From the NCBI RefSeq assembly GCF_963675305.1, contig NZ_OY776147.1, forward strand, positions 558,001-622,000: a stretch of 64,000 nucleotides of DNA, read 5' to 3'. Below, piece after piece: positions 1 through 7,253 of the stretch. Under the pieces are notes generated by a model that was not told where the DNA came from, searched no databases, and saw only the letters and a program-made list of their open reading frames with translations. The stretch's first letter is position 1. Each line of letters starts with the position of its first letter. The position numbers and the translations under genes were made by a program. This DNA comes from an uncultured Hyphomonas sp. (lineage in GTDB: Bacteria > Pseudomonadota > Alphaproteobacteria > Caulobacterales > Hyphomonadaceae).

Positions 1-182
1 TGCATGTGATCCGGCAGGATTGCTGCGGCCAGCGTTTCAAACGGGCGTGTCTTCGATACCTCCTGCCAGCTTTCGCGAAGCAAAGTGATATGCCGGACAA
101 GCAGATCAGACCGCCTGTCACGCAGGTTCAGCGTGAAGAAATATGTGCCACCCGGCACGAAAAGGCGTCTGTAGTCGGACAT
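1..182 (-). CDS. REP-associated tyrosine transposase (RayT), N-terminal part, cut by window edge
   Basis: The reverse strand from the ATG at 182 reads MSDYRRLFVPGGTYFFTLNL and on to ILPDHMH at the window edge, about 60 residues. This is the typical start of the IS200-related REP-associated tyrosine transposases: a GGTYFFT block followed by the LPxHxH segment that supplies the metal-binding HUH motif (the D-H-M-H is the last thing visible). These proteins nick or rearrange REP hairpins and usually exist as single domesticated copies. A matching REP hairpin lies 44 bases upstream of the start codon. The catalytic tyrosine would be outside the window, so activity cannot be judged. Confidence 0.85.
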   Translation of the reverse strand, partial: MSDYRRLFVPGGTYFFTLNLRDRRSDLLVRHITLLRESWQEVSKTRPFETLAAAILPDHM

Positions 183-225
183 GCTTGCAGATGCGCTGAA
201 ATCCGTTCAGGTTGCAAGTATGTTT

Positions 226-256
226 GGTGGGTATCGCTTCGCTCAACCCACCCTAC
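226..256 (-). repeat. REP-type hairpin with GTAG foot
   Basis: GGTGGGT (226-232) pairs perfectly with ACCCACC (246-252) around a 13-base loop. On the minus strand the hairpin is preceded by GTAG (complement of 253-256), the tetranucleotide that RayT proteins recognise at the foot of their REPs. The element sits just upstream of the rayT start, the usual place for its cognate repeat. The same GGTGGGT/ACCCACC hairpin type recurs in many bacterial genomes. Confidence 0.8.
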
Positions 257-368
257 GCTTGCTGGGCGAGGGAAAAGTGTTCGTCCTGTCAGGCGGGAGC
301 CTGCTCGGCGATGTGCCGCGCGGGGCGCAGTGGAAGTTGTAGAAAGTATACGAATTCGAGGAATTGAT

Positions 369-1007
369 TTGGTCAATGTTGTGAAGCCCATCTTAGTGGA
401 ACGAGGAAAGCACCGTCTTATCGAACCGTTAGAGCAGCTGGCTTTTGTGACTGCCTGCGTGATGACTTCTCTGGACTTGCGCATGGGAGGCAATGGAATT
501 CATCAGCCCAATGACGTTGTTGAGCTGATGTCGCTTCAATTTGATAAGAGTATTAGTCTTCCTGTCTATGGACCGATTGAAAATGTCATCGCCGGGAAAA
601 AAGCGCCGTTGATAGAGCTATATGAGCGCAATGTCCCTTTGGTTGCGCCTCAGACCCCGAAGCCTCCGAATATCCGGTCGGAAATCTTGAACATTGTTGC
701 TCCTGTATTCACCAATTTCTATGAGGGCAATGTTGATTGGTTGTGCACTAACAAGGGTCCAATGAATCAATGGCCAGCAATTTGTCCTACTTGGAACTTC
801 GGTAGGATCGTCCGAAATGCTGTTTCCCACGGTCGAGCAATTAATATGTCGAGTCCCAACGCGATCACCGGAACGTGGCATCATCTAAAATATGGTCACG
901 CCGATGACGGTAAAGTGGTTATTGGAACAGAATTGTCTGCTGCGGACCTATTATTCCTCATGCTGGAAATGAGTGACGAATTGGATTCGCTTGGATGCCC
1001 GATATAG
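369..1007 (+). CDS. orphan protein with HEPN-like Rx4H motif
   Basis: I do not recognise a named family. The chosen start is TTG at 369, which has GAGGA six bases upstream (212 residues); GTG at 330 would add 13 residues. Residues 149-154 read R-N-A-V-S-H in the context GRIVRNAVSHG. This matches the Rx4-6H motif of HEPN-domain RNases and HEPN-like proteins, in which Arg and His form the active site. The N-terminal half is probably helical, and there is no signal peptide or membrane segment. Base composition is clearly AT-richer than the surrounding genes, and it lies between a REP/rayT locus and a repressor gene, so recent acquisition is likely. No nucleotidyltransferase partner is visible, so a toxin role is not shown. 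Confidence 0.6.
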   Translation: MVNVVKPILVERGKHRLIEPLEQLAFVTACVMTSLDLRMGGNGIHQPNDVVELMSLQFDKSISLPVYGPIENVIAGKKAPLIELYERNVPLVAPQTPKPPNIRSEILNIVAPVFTNFYEGNVDWLCTNKGPMNQWPAICPTWNFGRIVRNAVSHGRAINMSSPNAITGTWHHLKYGHADDGKVVIGTELSAADLLFLMLEMSDELDSLGCPI

Positions 1008-1040
1008 AGTATCCGAAATAAAGCGAGCGCGGAGGCTGGC

Positions 1041-1057
1041 TATTGTATAGGACAATA
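1041..1057. promoter_or_regulatory. palindromic candidate operator of the S24 repressor gene
   Basis: TATTGT-ATAGG-ACAATA is an inverted repeat with perfect 6-bp arms and a 5-bp centre, about 75 bases before the repressor start codon. A second symmetric pair, TATAGGA (1046-1052) and TCCTATA (1088-1094), flanks the interval that holds the putative promoter. Self-binding by the downstream HTH protein is an inference from position and symmetry. Confidence 0.45.
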
Positions 1058-1069
1058 TTCCTCCTTCGC

Positions 1070-1096
1070 TTGACCGTAGGCAAATAATCCTATAGC
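1070..1096 (+). promoter_or_regulatory. possible sigma-70 promoter of the S24 repressor gene
   Basis: TTGACC at 1070-1075 resembles a -35 element and TATAGC at 1091-1096 a -10 element. The 15-base spacer is short, so this is tentative. It lies between the operator-like palindrome and the start codon. Confidence 0.3.
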
Positions 1097-1130
1097 GCTG
1101 GTGCCCGCGAAAACGGCGGAGTGTGGCCTT

Positions 1131-1748
1131 ATGCGGCACAAGGATATCTGGCGGGGGATTGACCAGCTGGCGGAGCATCATGGCCTGACGGCGTCTGGCC
1201 TGGCGCGCCGGGCGGGGCTGGACCCGACGGCGTTCAACAAGTCGAAGCGCGAGGGCGCCGATGGCCGCCCGCGCTGGCCGAGCACCGAGAGCCTTGCCCG
1301 CGTGCTGGACGCGGTGGGCAGCGGCTTTGACGATTTCGCCGCGCTGATCGATGGCCGCCGGGGTGCGACCGCGCCGCTGATCGGCTTCGCGCAGGCCGGC
1401 CGCGACGGCTATTTCGACGATGCCGGCTTTCCCGCGGGGCAGGGCTGGGAAGAGGTGCGCTTCCCCGGCCTCGGCACCGAGACGGTCTACGCCCTCGAAA
1501 TCAGCGGCGACTCGATGGAACCGGCCTACCGCGCGGGCGACCGCATCATCGTTGCCCCCGGCGCAGAGGTGAAAAAGGGCGACCGCGTCGTCGCCAAGAC
1601 CACGGGCGGGGAAGTCATGGCCAAGGTGCTGGCGCGGAAAAACAGCCGCACCATCGCGCTGGCATCGCTGAATCCGGACTATCCGACCCGCGAGTTCAAG
1701 CCCTCCGAAATCGCCTGGATCGCGCGGATTTTATGGGCTAGCCAATGA
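1131..1748 (+). CDS. HTH repressor with S24/LexA-type peptidase domain
   Basis: This 205-residue cytoplasmic protein has an N-terminal helix-turn-helix of about 70 residues and a C-terminal S24 peptidase-like domain. The serine of GDSMEP is residue 128 and the lysine of VMAKVL is residue 165, which together form the Ser-Lys dyad of LexA and CI-type repressors. An Ala-Gly pair in FAQAGRDG could be a cleavage site, but many members of this group are not known to self-cleave. ATG 1131 is preferred to GTG 1101 because the HTH begins immediately after it. It is a transcriptional repressor, stress- or phage-derived. It stands beside an acquired gene and overlaps the convergent gene downstream by 18 bases. 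Confidence 0.85.
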   Translation: MRHKDIWRGIDQLAEHHGLTASGLARRAGLDPTAFNKSKREGADGRPRWPSTESLARVLDAVGSGFDDFAALIDGRRGATAPLIGFAQAGRDGYFDDAGFPAGQGWEEVRFPGLGTETVYALEISGDSMEPAYRAGDRIIVAPGAEVKKGDRVVAKTTGGEVMAKVLARKNSRTIALASLNPDYPTREFKPSEIAWIARILWASQ

Positions 1749-2549
1749 CGGCGCGGCCACCGGCCTGAACCTGATCCATTGCCGGCCGATCCGGTCAAGC
1801 GCGGGATCATCGTGCGTGCGAAGACTGTGCAGGGCGGCCAGGGTTGCCGCGCAGGCCGGGCCTTTTCCGGCTGTGCGGAAATAATCCAGCTCGGCGGGGG
1901 TGGCCCCATCCGCCTCCATGAAACGCAGGAGAAGGTCATAATCCAGTTGTGTTGCCGGCGGGGTTTGCCGCGCCGCTTCGCGCCCTTCGATCATCGCCCG
2001 CATACGCAATTGGGCAAGGTTTGAGTTGGCCCGGGTGACTTCCGGCGAGCCGCCTTTGATCATCGCCATCGGCTTCAGGAGACCATCGCAATAGTCGTCG
2101 CCGTAAACGTCGCGCGCGGTCTCGAGCAAAATCGCCCGGTGCTTCAGGGCGAGATCGATGGTGAAAGGCTCTGCATTGGCGGCGTAGTGGGCGTCGCGAT
2201 CCATGACGGTTTTCACGAGTTTCGCATGTGCCCGGATCCATTTGCGCTTGGAGGCCCGATCCTCACTCAGTTTTCTGTTGAGCGCGACAAAGTCTTCCGG
2301 CCAGTAATCGTAGCCCATCTGGAACAGGACTCTGTTGTGGTCGCTGTTGGCCTTCATGTATTCCGCCGAAGCGATCCAGATCCGCGCGCCTGTGGCGTAA
2401 ACCGTAACGCAGGCGAACGCGCCGGCGGCGAGGGGAATCACGAGACGGAGGCGTGGAGGCAATGCCTTGCGGAAAGTCAGGACGATCGCGCTGACAAGAA
2501 CAAACGCCAGGCAGGCCAGCCATCCGGTGCTGATATAGATATTGTCCAT
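1731..2549 (-). CDS. hypothetical protein with two N-terminal membrane segments
   Basis: I do not recognise the family. The 272-residue product has two hydrophobic stretches at about residues 5-25 and 35-58 (LACLAFVLVSAIVLTF and LVIPLAAGAFACVTVYA). A soluble, helix-rich and charged tail of more than 200 residues follows, likely facing one side of the inner membrane. The ATG at 2549 has GGAGG five bases upstream, which is better than the adjacent GTG at 2552. It is transcribed towards the S24 repressor gene and overlaps its 3' end. Confidence 0.6.
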   Translation of the reverse strand: MDNIYISTGWLACLAFVLVSAIVLTFRKALPPRLRLVIPLAAGAFACVTVYATGARIWIASAEYMKANSDHNRVLFQMGYDYWPEDFVALNRKLSEDRASKRKWIRAHAKLVKTVMDRDAHYAANAEPFTIDLALKHRAILLETARDVYGDDYCDGLLKPMAMIKGGSPEVTRANSNLAQLRMRAMIEGREAARQTPPATQLDYDLLLRFMEADGATPAELDYFRTAGKGPACAATLAALHSLRTHDDPALDRIGRQWIRFRPVAAPSLASP

Positions 2550-2623
2550 CACGGCCTCCCCAGCTGCATCGCGGCGGTATGGAAGGCATAATTCGCTGCT
2601 CTTAAAGGCTCATGAATTAAAAG

Positions 2624-2764
2624 TTGAAAAAATTGCTCTCAGGGATTGTTGTGTGCTTGGTTGCGAGCGGGCTTTTTATCGGCCAGCCAATAGATTTTGT
2701 TGACACCCATGTGACATCAGATGCTTTGCAAACGCCTCAAAAGCGGGTGATTACGCGCGCATGA
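2624..2764 (+). CDS. possible 46-residue secreted peptide, overlapping the next start codon
   Basis: A TTG-initiated frame encodes MKKLLSGIVVCLVASGLFIG and a short polar tail ending in TRA. The layout is a signal peptide: two lysines, a hydrophobic core to about residue 20, then a hydrophilic end. Its TGA stop (2762-2764) overlaps the ATG of the decarboxylase as ATGA, which would allow translational coupling. The ribosome-binding site is poor (AAAAG) and the codons are AT-richer than those of neighbours. It may be a chance frame, so I hold it tentatively. Confidence 0.3.
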   Translation: MKKLLSGIVVCLVASGLFIGQPIDFVDTHVTSDALQTPQKRVITRA

Positions 2765-4260
2765 CTGACAAGCCGATCGAAGAGCCAACCCCGCAGGAAT
2801 CCCTCGACCCGGAAAACTGGGACGAGTTCCGCGCGCAGGCCCACCATATGCTGGATGCCGCCATCAACCGGCTGCAGGACGCCCGTCAGGGCCGCGTGTG
2901 GACCGAGCTGCCGGGCGAGATCAAGGACACGCTGAAGGCGCCGCTGCCCCGCGAGGGCTGGGGCGTGCCGGACGTGATGGGCCGGATGGAGGCGCTGCTG
3001 CCCTATGGCGCGGGCAATACCAATCCGCGCTTCTTCGGCTGGGTGCATGGCTCCGGCACGCCGGCGAATTTGCTGGCCGAGATTGCCGCCAGCGCGATGA
3101 ACGCCAATGTCGGCGGGCGCGACCATGGCGCGATCTATGTCGAGAAACAGGTTGTGGCCTGGTGCCGGGAACTGTTCGAGTTTCCGGAGACCGCGAGCGG
3201 CATCGTCGTCTCCGGCACGTCCATCGCGACGATCATTGCGGTGAAAGTGGCGCGCGATGCGCGGCTGAACTTCCTCAGCCGCAAGGAAGGCATCTGCGGG
3301 CATGGGCTCGTCGGCTACACCTCGACCGAAACACATTCCTGCGTCGCGCGGGCGTTTGACCTGCTCGGCCTCGGCTCTGACGCCTTGCGCAAGATCCCGG
3401 CGAATGACCGGTTCGAAATCGACATGGATGCCCTGAAGGCCGCCATCGCGGCCGACCGGGAAGCGGGCCTCACGCCCTTCATCGTGATCGGCACGGCGGG
3501 CACGGTGAATGTCGGCGCGATCGACCCGCTGGAAGAGCTCGCAGACCTCGCCGCCGAAGAGAGCATGTGGTTCCACATCGATGGCGCCTTCGGATCGCTC
3601 GGTGTGCTGAGCGAACGGGTGAAGGACCGCCTGACCGGCGTGAAGCGCGCGGACTCGCTGGCCTTCGATTTCCACAAATGGCTGCACGTGAATTACGATG
3701 CGGGTTTTGCCCTCATCCGCGACGAGAAACTGCACCGCGCCGCCTTTACCGACCGGCCGGATTATCTGACCGCCAAGGCCCGCGGCCTGGCAGGCGGTAA
3801 TCCGTGGCCTGTCGAATATGGTCCGGAACTGTCACGCGGCTTCCGTGCCCTGAAAGTGTGGGCGCAGATTGCGGAGTTTGGCACGGATCGCCTCGGCCGA
3901 ATGATCGAGCGCAATTGCTACCAGGCCTCTTATCTCGGCGAGCAGGTGGAGAAGACGCCGGGCCTCGAACTGCTGGCGCCGGTGGCGCTGAACATCTGCT
4001 GCTTCCGCTATGTCGAGCCGGGCCTTTCGGACGCGGTGCTGGACGCGATGAACGACGAGATCGTCATCCAGCTGCAGGAGCAGGGGAGCGCAGCGCCGTC
4101 CACCACGCGCCTCAAGGGGCGCCTCGCCATCCGCGTGAATATCACCAACCACCGCACGGCGCGGGCCGACCTCGACATCCTGCTGGAAGAGGTTCAGCGC
4201 ATCGCCGCATCGCCCGAAGTCGCGGCAGTGCGCGACGCCGCGCTGAAGGATGCAGGCTAG
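2761..4260 (+). CDS. PLP-dependent group II decarboxylase (aromatic amino acid / glutamate type)
   Basis: The 499-residue cytoplasmic enzyme belongs to the group II pyridoxal-phosphate decarboxylases (DOPA, tryptophan, histidine and glutamate decarboxylase superfamily). The cofactor lysine is Lys306 in DFHKWLHVNYD, preceded by the conserved WFHIDGAFG aspartate region and by a HSCVARA block. The N-terminal PNPRFFGWVHGSGTPANLLA stretch is typical of bacterial aromatic-L-amino-acid decarboxylase homologues. Substrate cannot be fixed from sequence. A LysR regulator follows 39 bases downstream on the same strand and may control it. Translation may be coupled to the small frame that ends in its start codon. 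Confidence 0.88.
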   Translation: MTDKPIEEPTPQESLDPENWDEFRAQAHHMLDAAINRLQDARQGRVWTELPGEIKDTLKAPLPREGWGVPDVMGRMEALLPYGAGNTNPRFFGWVHGSGTPANLLAEIAASAMNANVGGRDHGAIYVEKQVVAWCRELFEFPETASGIVVSGTSIATIIAVKVARDARLNFLSRKEGICGHGLVGYTSTETHSCVARAFDLLGLGSDALRKIPANDRFEIDMDALKAAIAADREAGLTPFIVIGTAGTVNVGAIDPLEELADLAAEESMWFHIDGAFGSLGVLSERVKDRLTGVKRADSLAFDFHKWLHVNYDAGFALIRDEKLHRAAFTDRPDYLTAKARGLAGGNPWPVEYGPELSRGFRALKVWAQIAEFGTDRLGRMIERNCYQASYLGEQVEKTPGLELLAPVALNICCFRYVEPGLSDAVLDAMNDEIVIQLQEQGSAAPSTTRLKGRLAIRVNITNHRTARADLDILLEEVQRIAASPEVAAVRDAALKDAG

Positions 4261-4299
4261 GCTCTTGCCGCCACAACAAGAAACGGTCAGAAGTCATTG

Positions 4300-5205
4300 A
4301 TGGACTGGGGTAAACTTCGTTCTTTCCATGCTGCGGCGGAAGCCGGCAGCCTGACGTCCGCCGGTGACCGGCTGGGCATTTCGCAGTCGGCTGTCTCGCG
4401 CCAGATCGCGGCGCTCGAAGAGACGCTGGGCGTGTCGCTGTTCCAGCGCCATGCGCGTGGCCTCGTGCTGACCGATGCCGGCCACACGCTGTTCCGCTCG
4501 ACCATGGACATGGCGCAGGCGGCCCAATCTGCGAACACGGCGCTGCGCGACCAGCAGGAGACCCCTCAGGGCGAGCTGATCGTGTCGGCCCCGGTGGCGT
4601 TCGGCTCCACCTGGCTGGTGCCGCGCCTTGGCAACTTTGTGAAAAAGCACCCGGACCTGCACCTCGACCTGCGCCTGGAAGACCGGGAATATGACCTGTT
4701 GAAGCTGGAGGCCGAATGCGCCATCCGCCTCTGGGCCGCCGACAAGGCAGACCTGATCCAGCGCAAGCTGGGCACGGTGGCGACGAACCTCTACGCCTCG
4801 CCGGAATACCTCAAGACCGCCGGCATGCCACGCACGCCGCAGGATCTCGATAATCACCGCATCATCGCCTATGGCGACGAAAGCTCGCCCCTGCAGGAGA
4901 TGAGCTTTGCCTGCCGTGTCGGCCGGGACGACGCCCCGCCGCGCCCGGCGACGCTGAAGGTGAACAATGTCTTCGCCATGCTGCGGGCGGTCGATGCCGG
5001 CCTCGGGATTGCCGACGTGCCGGAATACATGGCCTCCACCATGCCGCGGCTGGTGAAGGTCCTGCCGGAAAATGTCGGCCCGATCTTCGATCTCTATTTT
5101 ATCTACCCAAGCGATTTGCGCCGGTCCAAGCGTGTTGCGGCGTTCCGCGACTTCGTAACGGCTGAAACAGAGCAGCTGCGCCGGCCAGCCATGCGGCAGC
5201 TTTAA
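4300..5205 (+). CDS. LysR-family transcriptional regulator
   Basis: This 301-residue regulator opens with a winged helix-turn-helix (MDWGKLRSFHAAAEAGSLTS, with GISQSAVSRQIAALEETLGV as the recognition region). A LysR substrate-binding domain follows from about residue 90. The ATG at 4300 matches the family start; a TTG three bases earlier is unlikely. It follows the decarboxylase gene in the same direction, which is unusual because many LysR genes are divergent from their target. Effector unknown. Confidence 0.9.
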   Translation: MDWGKLRSFHAAAEAGSLTSAGDRLGISQSAVSRQIAALEETLGVSLFQRHARGLVLTDAGHTLFRSTMDMAQAAQSANTALRDQQETPQGELIVSAPVAFGSTWLVPRLGNFVKKHPDLHLDLRLEDREYDLLKLEAECAIRLWAADKADLIQRKLGTVATNLYASPEYLKTAGMPRTPQDLDNHRIIAYGDESSPLQEMSFACRVGRDDAPPRPATLKVNNVFAMLRAVDAGLGIADVPEYMASTMPRLVKVLPENVGPIFDLYFIYPSDLRRSKRVAAFRDFVTAETEQLRRPAMRQL

Positions 5206-5220
5206 ATGAACGTCCGTTAA

Positions 5221-5238
5221 TCATGCATAATTGCATGA
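5221..5238. promoter_or_regulatory. perfect 18-bp palindrome upstream of the small RNA promoter
   Basis: TCATGCATAATTGCATGA has perfect 7-bp arms around TAAT and ends 20 bases before the -35 element of the small RNA gene. It lies 16 bases after the LysR stop codon. The position fits an activator site; the binding protein is unknown. Confidence 0.45.
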
Positions 5239-5258
5239 GTGATCTGACGCAGTGGTGG

Positions 5259-5286
5259 TTGTGCAAGTGCGAAAAGGGACTATCTA
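5259..5286 (+). promoter_or_regulatory. sigma-70-like promoter of the small RNA gene
   Basis: TTGTGC (5259-5264) and TATCTA (5281-5286) are separated by 16 bases. A transcript from this promoter would start near 5293, just before the structured RNA region, and no start codon with a plausible ribosome-binding site follows. Confidence 0.55.
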
Positions 5287-5292
5287 GGCGTT

Positions 5293-5404
5293 ATGCCAAG
5301 GGTCCCGGGCATTACCCAATCATTCCTCCGATTGGGCGTTTCCTCCCCCTTCGGGACCCGATACTCACAAGCCCGGCGCGTCAATCGCAGCCGGGCTTTT
5401 TTTT
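5293..5404 (+). ncRNA. small RNA with exposed CCUCC motifs
   Basis: About 112 nt can be folded by eye. An outer stem GGGTCCCG (5300-5307) pairs with CGGGACCC (5352-5359). Inside it a perfect hairpin CCCAATC (5315-5321) / GATTGGG (5330-5336) displays the loop ATTCCTCC, and a second unpaired C-rich stretch TTTCCTCCCCCTT lies at 5339-5351. A rho-independent terminator closes the gene. Both C-rich stretches are complementary to Shine-Dalgarno sequences, as in the alphaproteobacterial CCUCC-type ('cuckoo', alpha-r14-like) and GsrN-type small RNAs, which pair with mRNA starts. The exact family cannot be settled here. The neighbours are lysR and dps; no stress sigma factor (EcfG-type) promoter is evident. 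Confidence 0.7.
5369..5404 (+). terminator. rho-independent terminator of the small RNA
   Basis: A perfect 9-bp stem, AAGCCCGGC (5369-5377) with GCCGGGCTT (5390-5398), is followed by a run of eight T residues ending at 5404. Confidence 0.9.
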
Positions 5405-5430
5405 GGCCGAATTCCGGAAAGCAGGGTTCT

Positions 5431-5462
5431 GAAAAAGAACGGGCGAGCCCGCGGGCCCGCCC
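5431..5462 (-). terminator. terminator of dps
   Basis: GGGCGAGC (5441-5448) pairs with GCCCGCCC (5455-5462) with one mismatch on this strand that becomes G-U in the minus-strand RNA. On the minus strand it is followed by a T-rich stretch (complement of GAAAAAGAAC, 5431-5440). It lies 25 bases past the dps stop. Confidence 0.6.
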
Positions 5463-5487
5463 TCTCTGGTTTGCCTTGTGGTATGCC

Positions 5488-5952
5488 TCAGGCGCTGGCG
5501 CGCAGCATCCAGGCTGTTTTCTCGGCGATGGTGGCCCGCTGGGTGAACAGGTCGACCGAGACGGCGTCGCCGGCTTTCTCGGCAATTTCGATCCCTTCCT
5601 TGGCGGCGCGGCTGACGGCTTCGTGACCCTTGGCGAGGTTGGCGACCATGTCGCTGGCCTCCGGGATGCCATTGTCCGGCTTGATCGTGGCAAGGTCGGT
5701 CATTTCACCGGGCGAGCCGGGGGCGAAATGGTCGAGCGCGCGGATGCGTTCGGCGATCTCGTCGAGGGCGGCCCACAGCTCGGTATACTGGGTCATGAAC
5801 ATGGCGTGCAGCTCGTTGAAGCGAGGTCCGGTCACGTTCCAGTGGTAGCCATGGGTTTTGGCATAAAGCGCGTAAGTTTCGCCCAGCAGCTTCTTCAGCG
5901 CCTGAACGGATTGGGCGCGTTGCTCTTCGGTCAGGCCAATGTCGATGGGCAT
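5488..5952 (-). CDS. dps: Dps-family DNA-binding / ferritin-like protein
   Basis: The 154-residue product is a Dps: a four-helix ferritin-like subunit that forms dodecamers, oxidises iron with peroxide and protects DNA in stress or stationary phase. The hallmark block is KTHGYHWNVTGPRFNELHAM, with His and downstream Asp/Glu of the inter-subunit ferroxidase centre (ALDEIAERIRALDHFAPGS). The start is the ATG at 5952 with AAGGAG upstream. Frames that begin earlier have no ribosome-binding site. It lies downstream of the aminotransferase gene on the same strand with an 89-base gap, enough for its own promoter. Confidence 0.95.
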   Translation of the reverse strand: MPIDIGLTEEQRAQSVQALKKLLGETYALYAKTHGYHWNVTGPRFNELHAMFMTQYTELWAALDEIAERIRALDHFAPGSPGEMTDLATIKPDNGIPEASDMVANLAKGHEAVSRAAKEGIEIAEKAGDAVSVDLFTQRATIAEKTAWMLRASA

Positions 5953-6041
5953 GAAATCTCTCCTTCTGGTTACCCCAATCATATGGGGATCCGCCGCGAA
6001 TGCAGCCAATCGAATGGTCGCAGGCAACCTATAGAAAAAAT

Positions 6042-7253
6042 CTATTTCAGGGCTTCGCAGAAGCGCTGGATGCGCACCAGGGCTTCCTTCAGCGCGGCGT
6101 CGGACGTCGCATAGGAGACCCGGAAAGCGGGGGAGAGGCCGAAAGCGGCGCCGAACACGACGGCGACTTTTTCCGTCTCCAGCAGCTCGGTCGCGAAATC
6201 CTCATCCGTCTCGATCAGCTTGCCGGACGGAGCCGTCTTGCCGATCACGCCCGCGCAGGACGGATAGACGTAGAAAGCGCCTTCGGGGGTGGGGCAGTGC
6301 AGGCCCGGGCATTTGTTCAGCCCCTCGACCACCATGTCGCGGCGGGCCTGATAGGCGGCCTTGCGGGTGGGCAGGAAGTCCTGCGGTCCGTTCAGCGCCT
6401 CGATGGCAGCATACTGGCTGATCGAGCAGGGGTTCGACGTCGTCTGGCTGATCACCTTGCTCATCGCCTTGATCAGCTTGTCTGGCCCGCCGGCATAGCC
6501 GATGCGCCAGCCGGTCATGGCATAGGCCTTGGAGACGCCATTGATGGTCAGCGTGCGCTCCCACAGGGCCGGTTCCACCTGGGCGATCGTGGTGAACTCG
6601 AAATCGTCATAGACGAGATGCTCATACATATCGTCGGTCATTACCCAGACCTGCGGATGGCGCAGCAGCACGTCGGCCAGCGCCTTCAGTTCCGCGCGCG
6701 TATAGGCGGCGCCGGTCGGGTTGGAGGGCGAGTTCAGGATCAGCCATTTGGTGTTCGGCGTGATCGCCGCTTCCAGCGCATCCGGTGTCAGCTTGTAGCT
6801 GGCGTTCGGGCCGCACTCGACCTTCACCGGCTCGCCGCCCGCCATCAGCACCATTTCCGGATAGGACACCCAGTAAGGCGCCGGGCAGATCACTTCGTCG
6901 CCGGGGTTCAGCGTGGCGACGAGGGCATTGTAGATCACCGGCTTGCCGCCGGGCGCGACGTGGATCTGTGCGGGCGTATAGGTCAGGCCGTTCTCGCGCT
7001 GGAACTTGCCGCAGATGGCTTCCTTCAGTTCCGGCAGGCCGTCGGCGGGCGTGTACTTGGTCTTGCCTTCCTGGATGGCGCGGATGCCGGCTTCCTTGAT
7101 GTTGTCCGGCGTGTCGAAATCCGGTTCGCCCGCGCCGAGGCCGATCACGTCATGGCCGGCGCGTTTCAGCTCCGCCGCCTTTGTGGTGACGGCGATGGTG
7201 GCGGAAGGTTTGACGCGGTCCAGCGCGTCCGACAGGCGGAGATCAGCAGCCAT
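6042..7253 (-). CDS. aspartate aminotransferase (class I/II aminotransferase)
   Basis: The 403-residue PLP enzyme is of the Rhizobium/Thermus aspartate aminotransferase type (subgroup I-gamma). Visible motifs are VIGLGAGEPDFDTPDNIKEAG near the N-terminus, LNSPSNPTGAAYT, and the cofactor lysine in NGVSKAYAMTGWRIGYAGGP. It interconverts aspartate and oxaloacetate with glutamate/2-oxoglutarate in the cytoplasm; related enzymes may also use prephenate. The start MAADLRLSDALDR at 7253 matches the family. The 35 in-frame residues before it are low-complexity and have no ribosome-binding site. Confidence 0.93.
   Translation of the reverse strand: MAADLRLSDALDRVKPSATIAVTTKAAELKRAGHDVIGLGAGEPDFDTPDNIKEAGIRAIQEGKTKYTPADGLPELKEAICGKFQRENGLTYTPAQIHVAPGGKPVIYNALVATLNPGDEVICPAPYWVSYPEMVLMAGGEPVKVECGPNASYKLTPDALEAAITPNTKWLILNSPSNPTGAAYTRAELKALADVLLRHPQVWVMTDDMYEHLVYDDFEFTTIAQVEPALWERTLTINGVSKAYAMTGWRIGYAGGPDKLIKAMSKVISQTTSNPCSISQYAAIEALNGPQDFLPTRKAAYQARRDMVVEGLNKCPGLHCPTPEGAFYVYPSCAGVIGKTAPSGKLIETDEDFATELLETEKVAVVFGAAFGLSPAFRVSYATSDAALKEALVRIQRFCEALK

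Noticed and set aside
6..368. N-terminal extension of the orphan HEPN-like gene
   Set aside because: This part crosses the REP hairpin and is antisense to rayT; a start at 369 (or 330) avoids both.
5205..5300. EcfG-type (GGAAC...GTT) promoter for the small RNA
   Set aside because: No such pair is present; a sigma-70-like pair fits better, so identification as GsrN is not claimed.
5223..5432. Short forward frame over the small RNA
   Set aside because: No ribosome-binding site, and it runs through the hairpins and terminator of the RNA gene.
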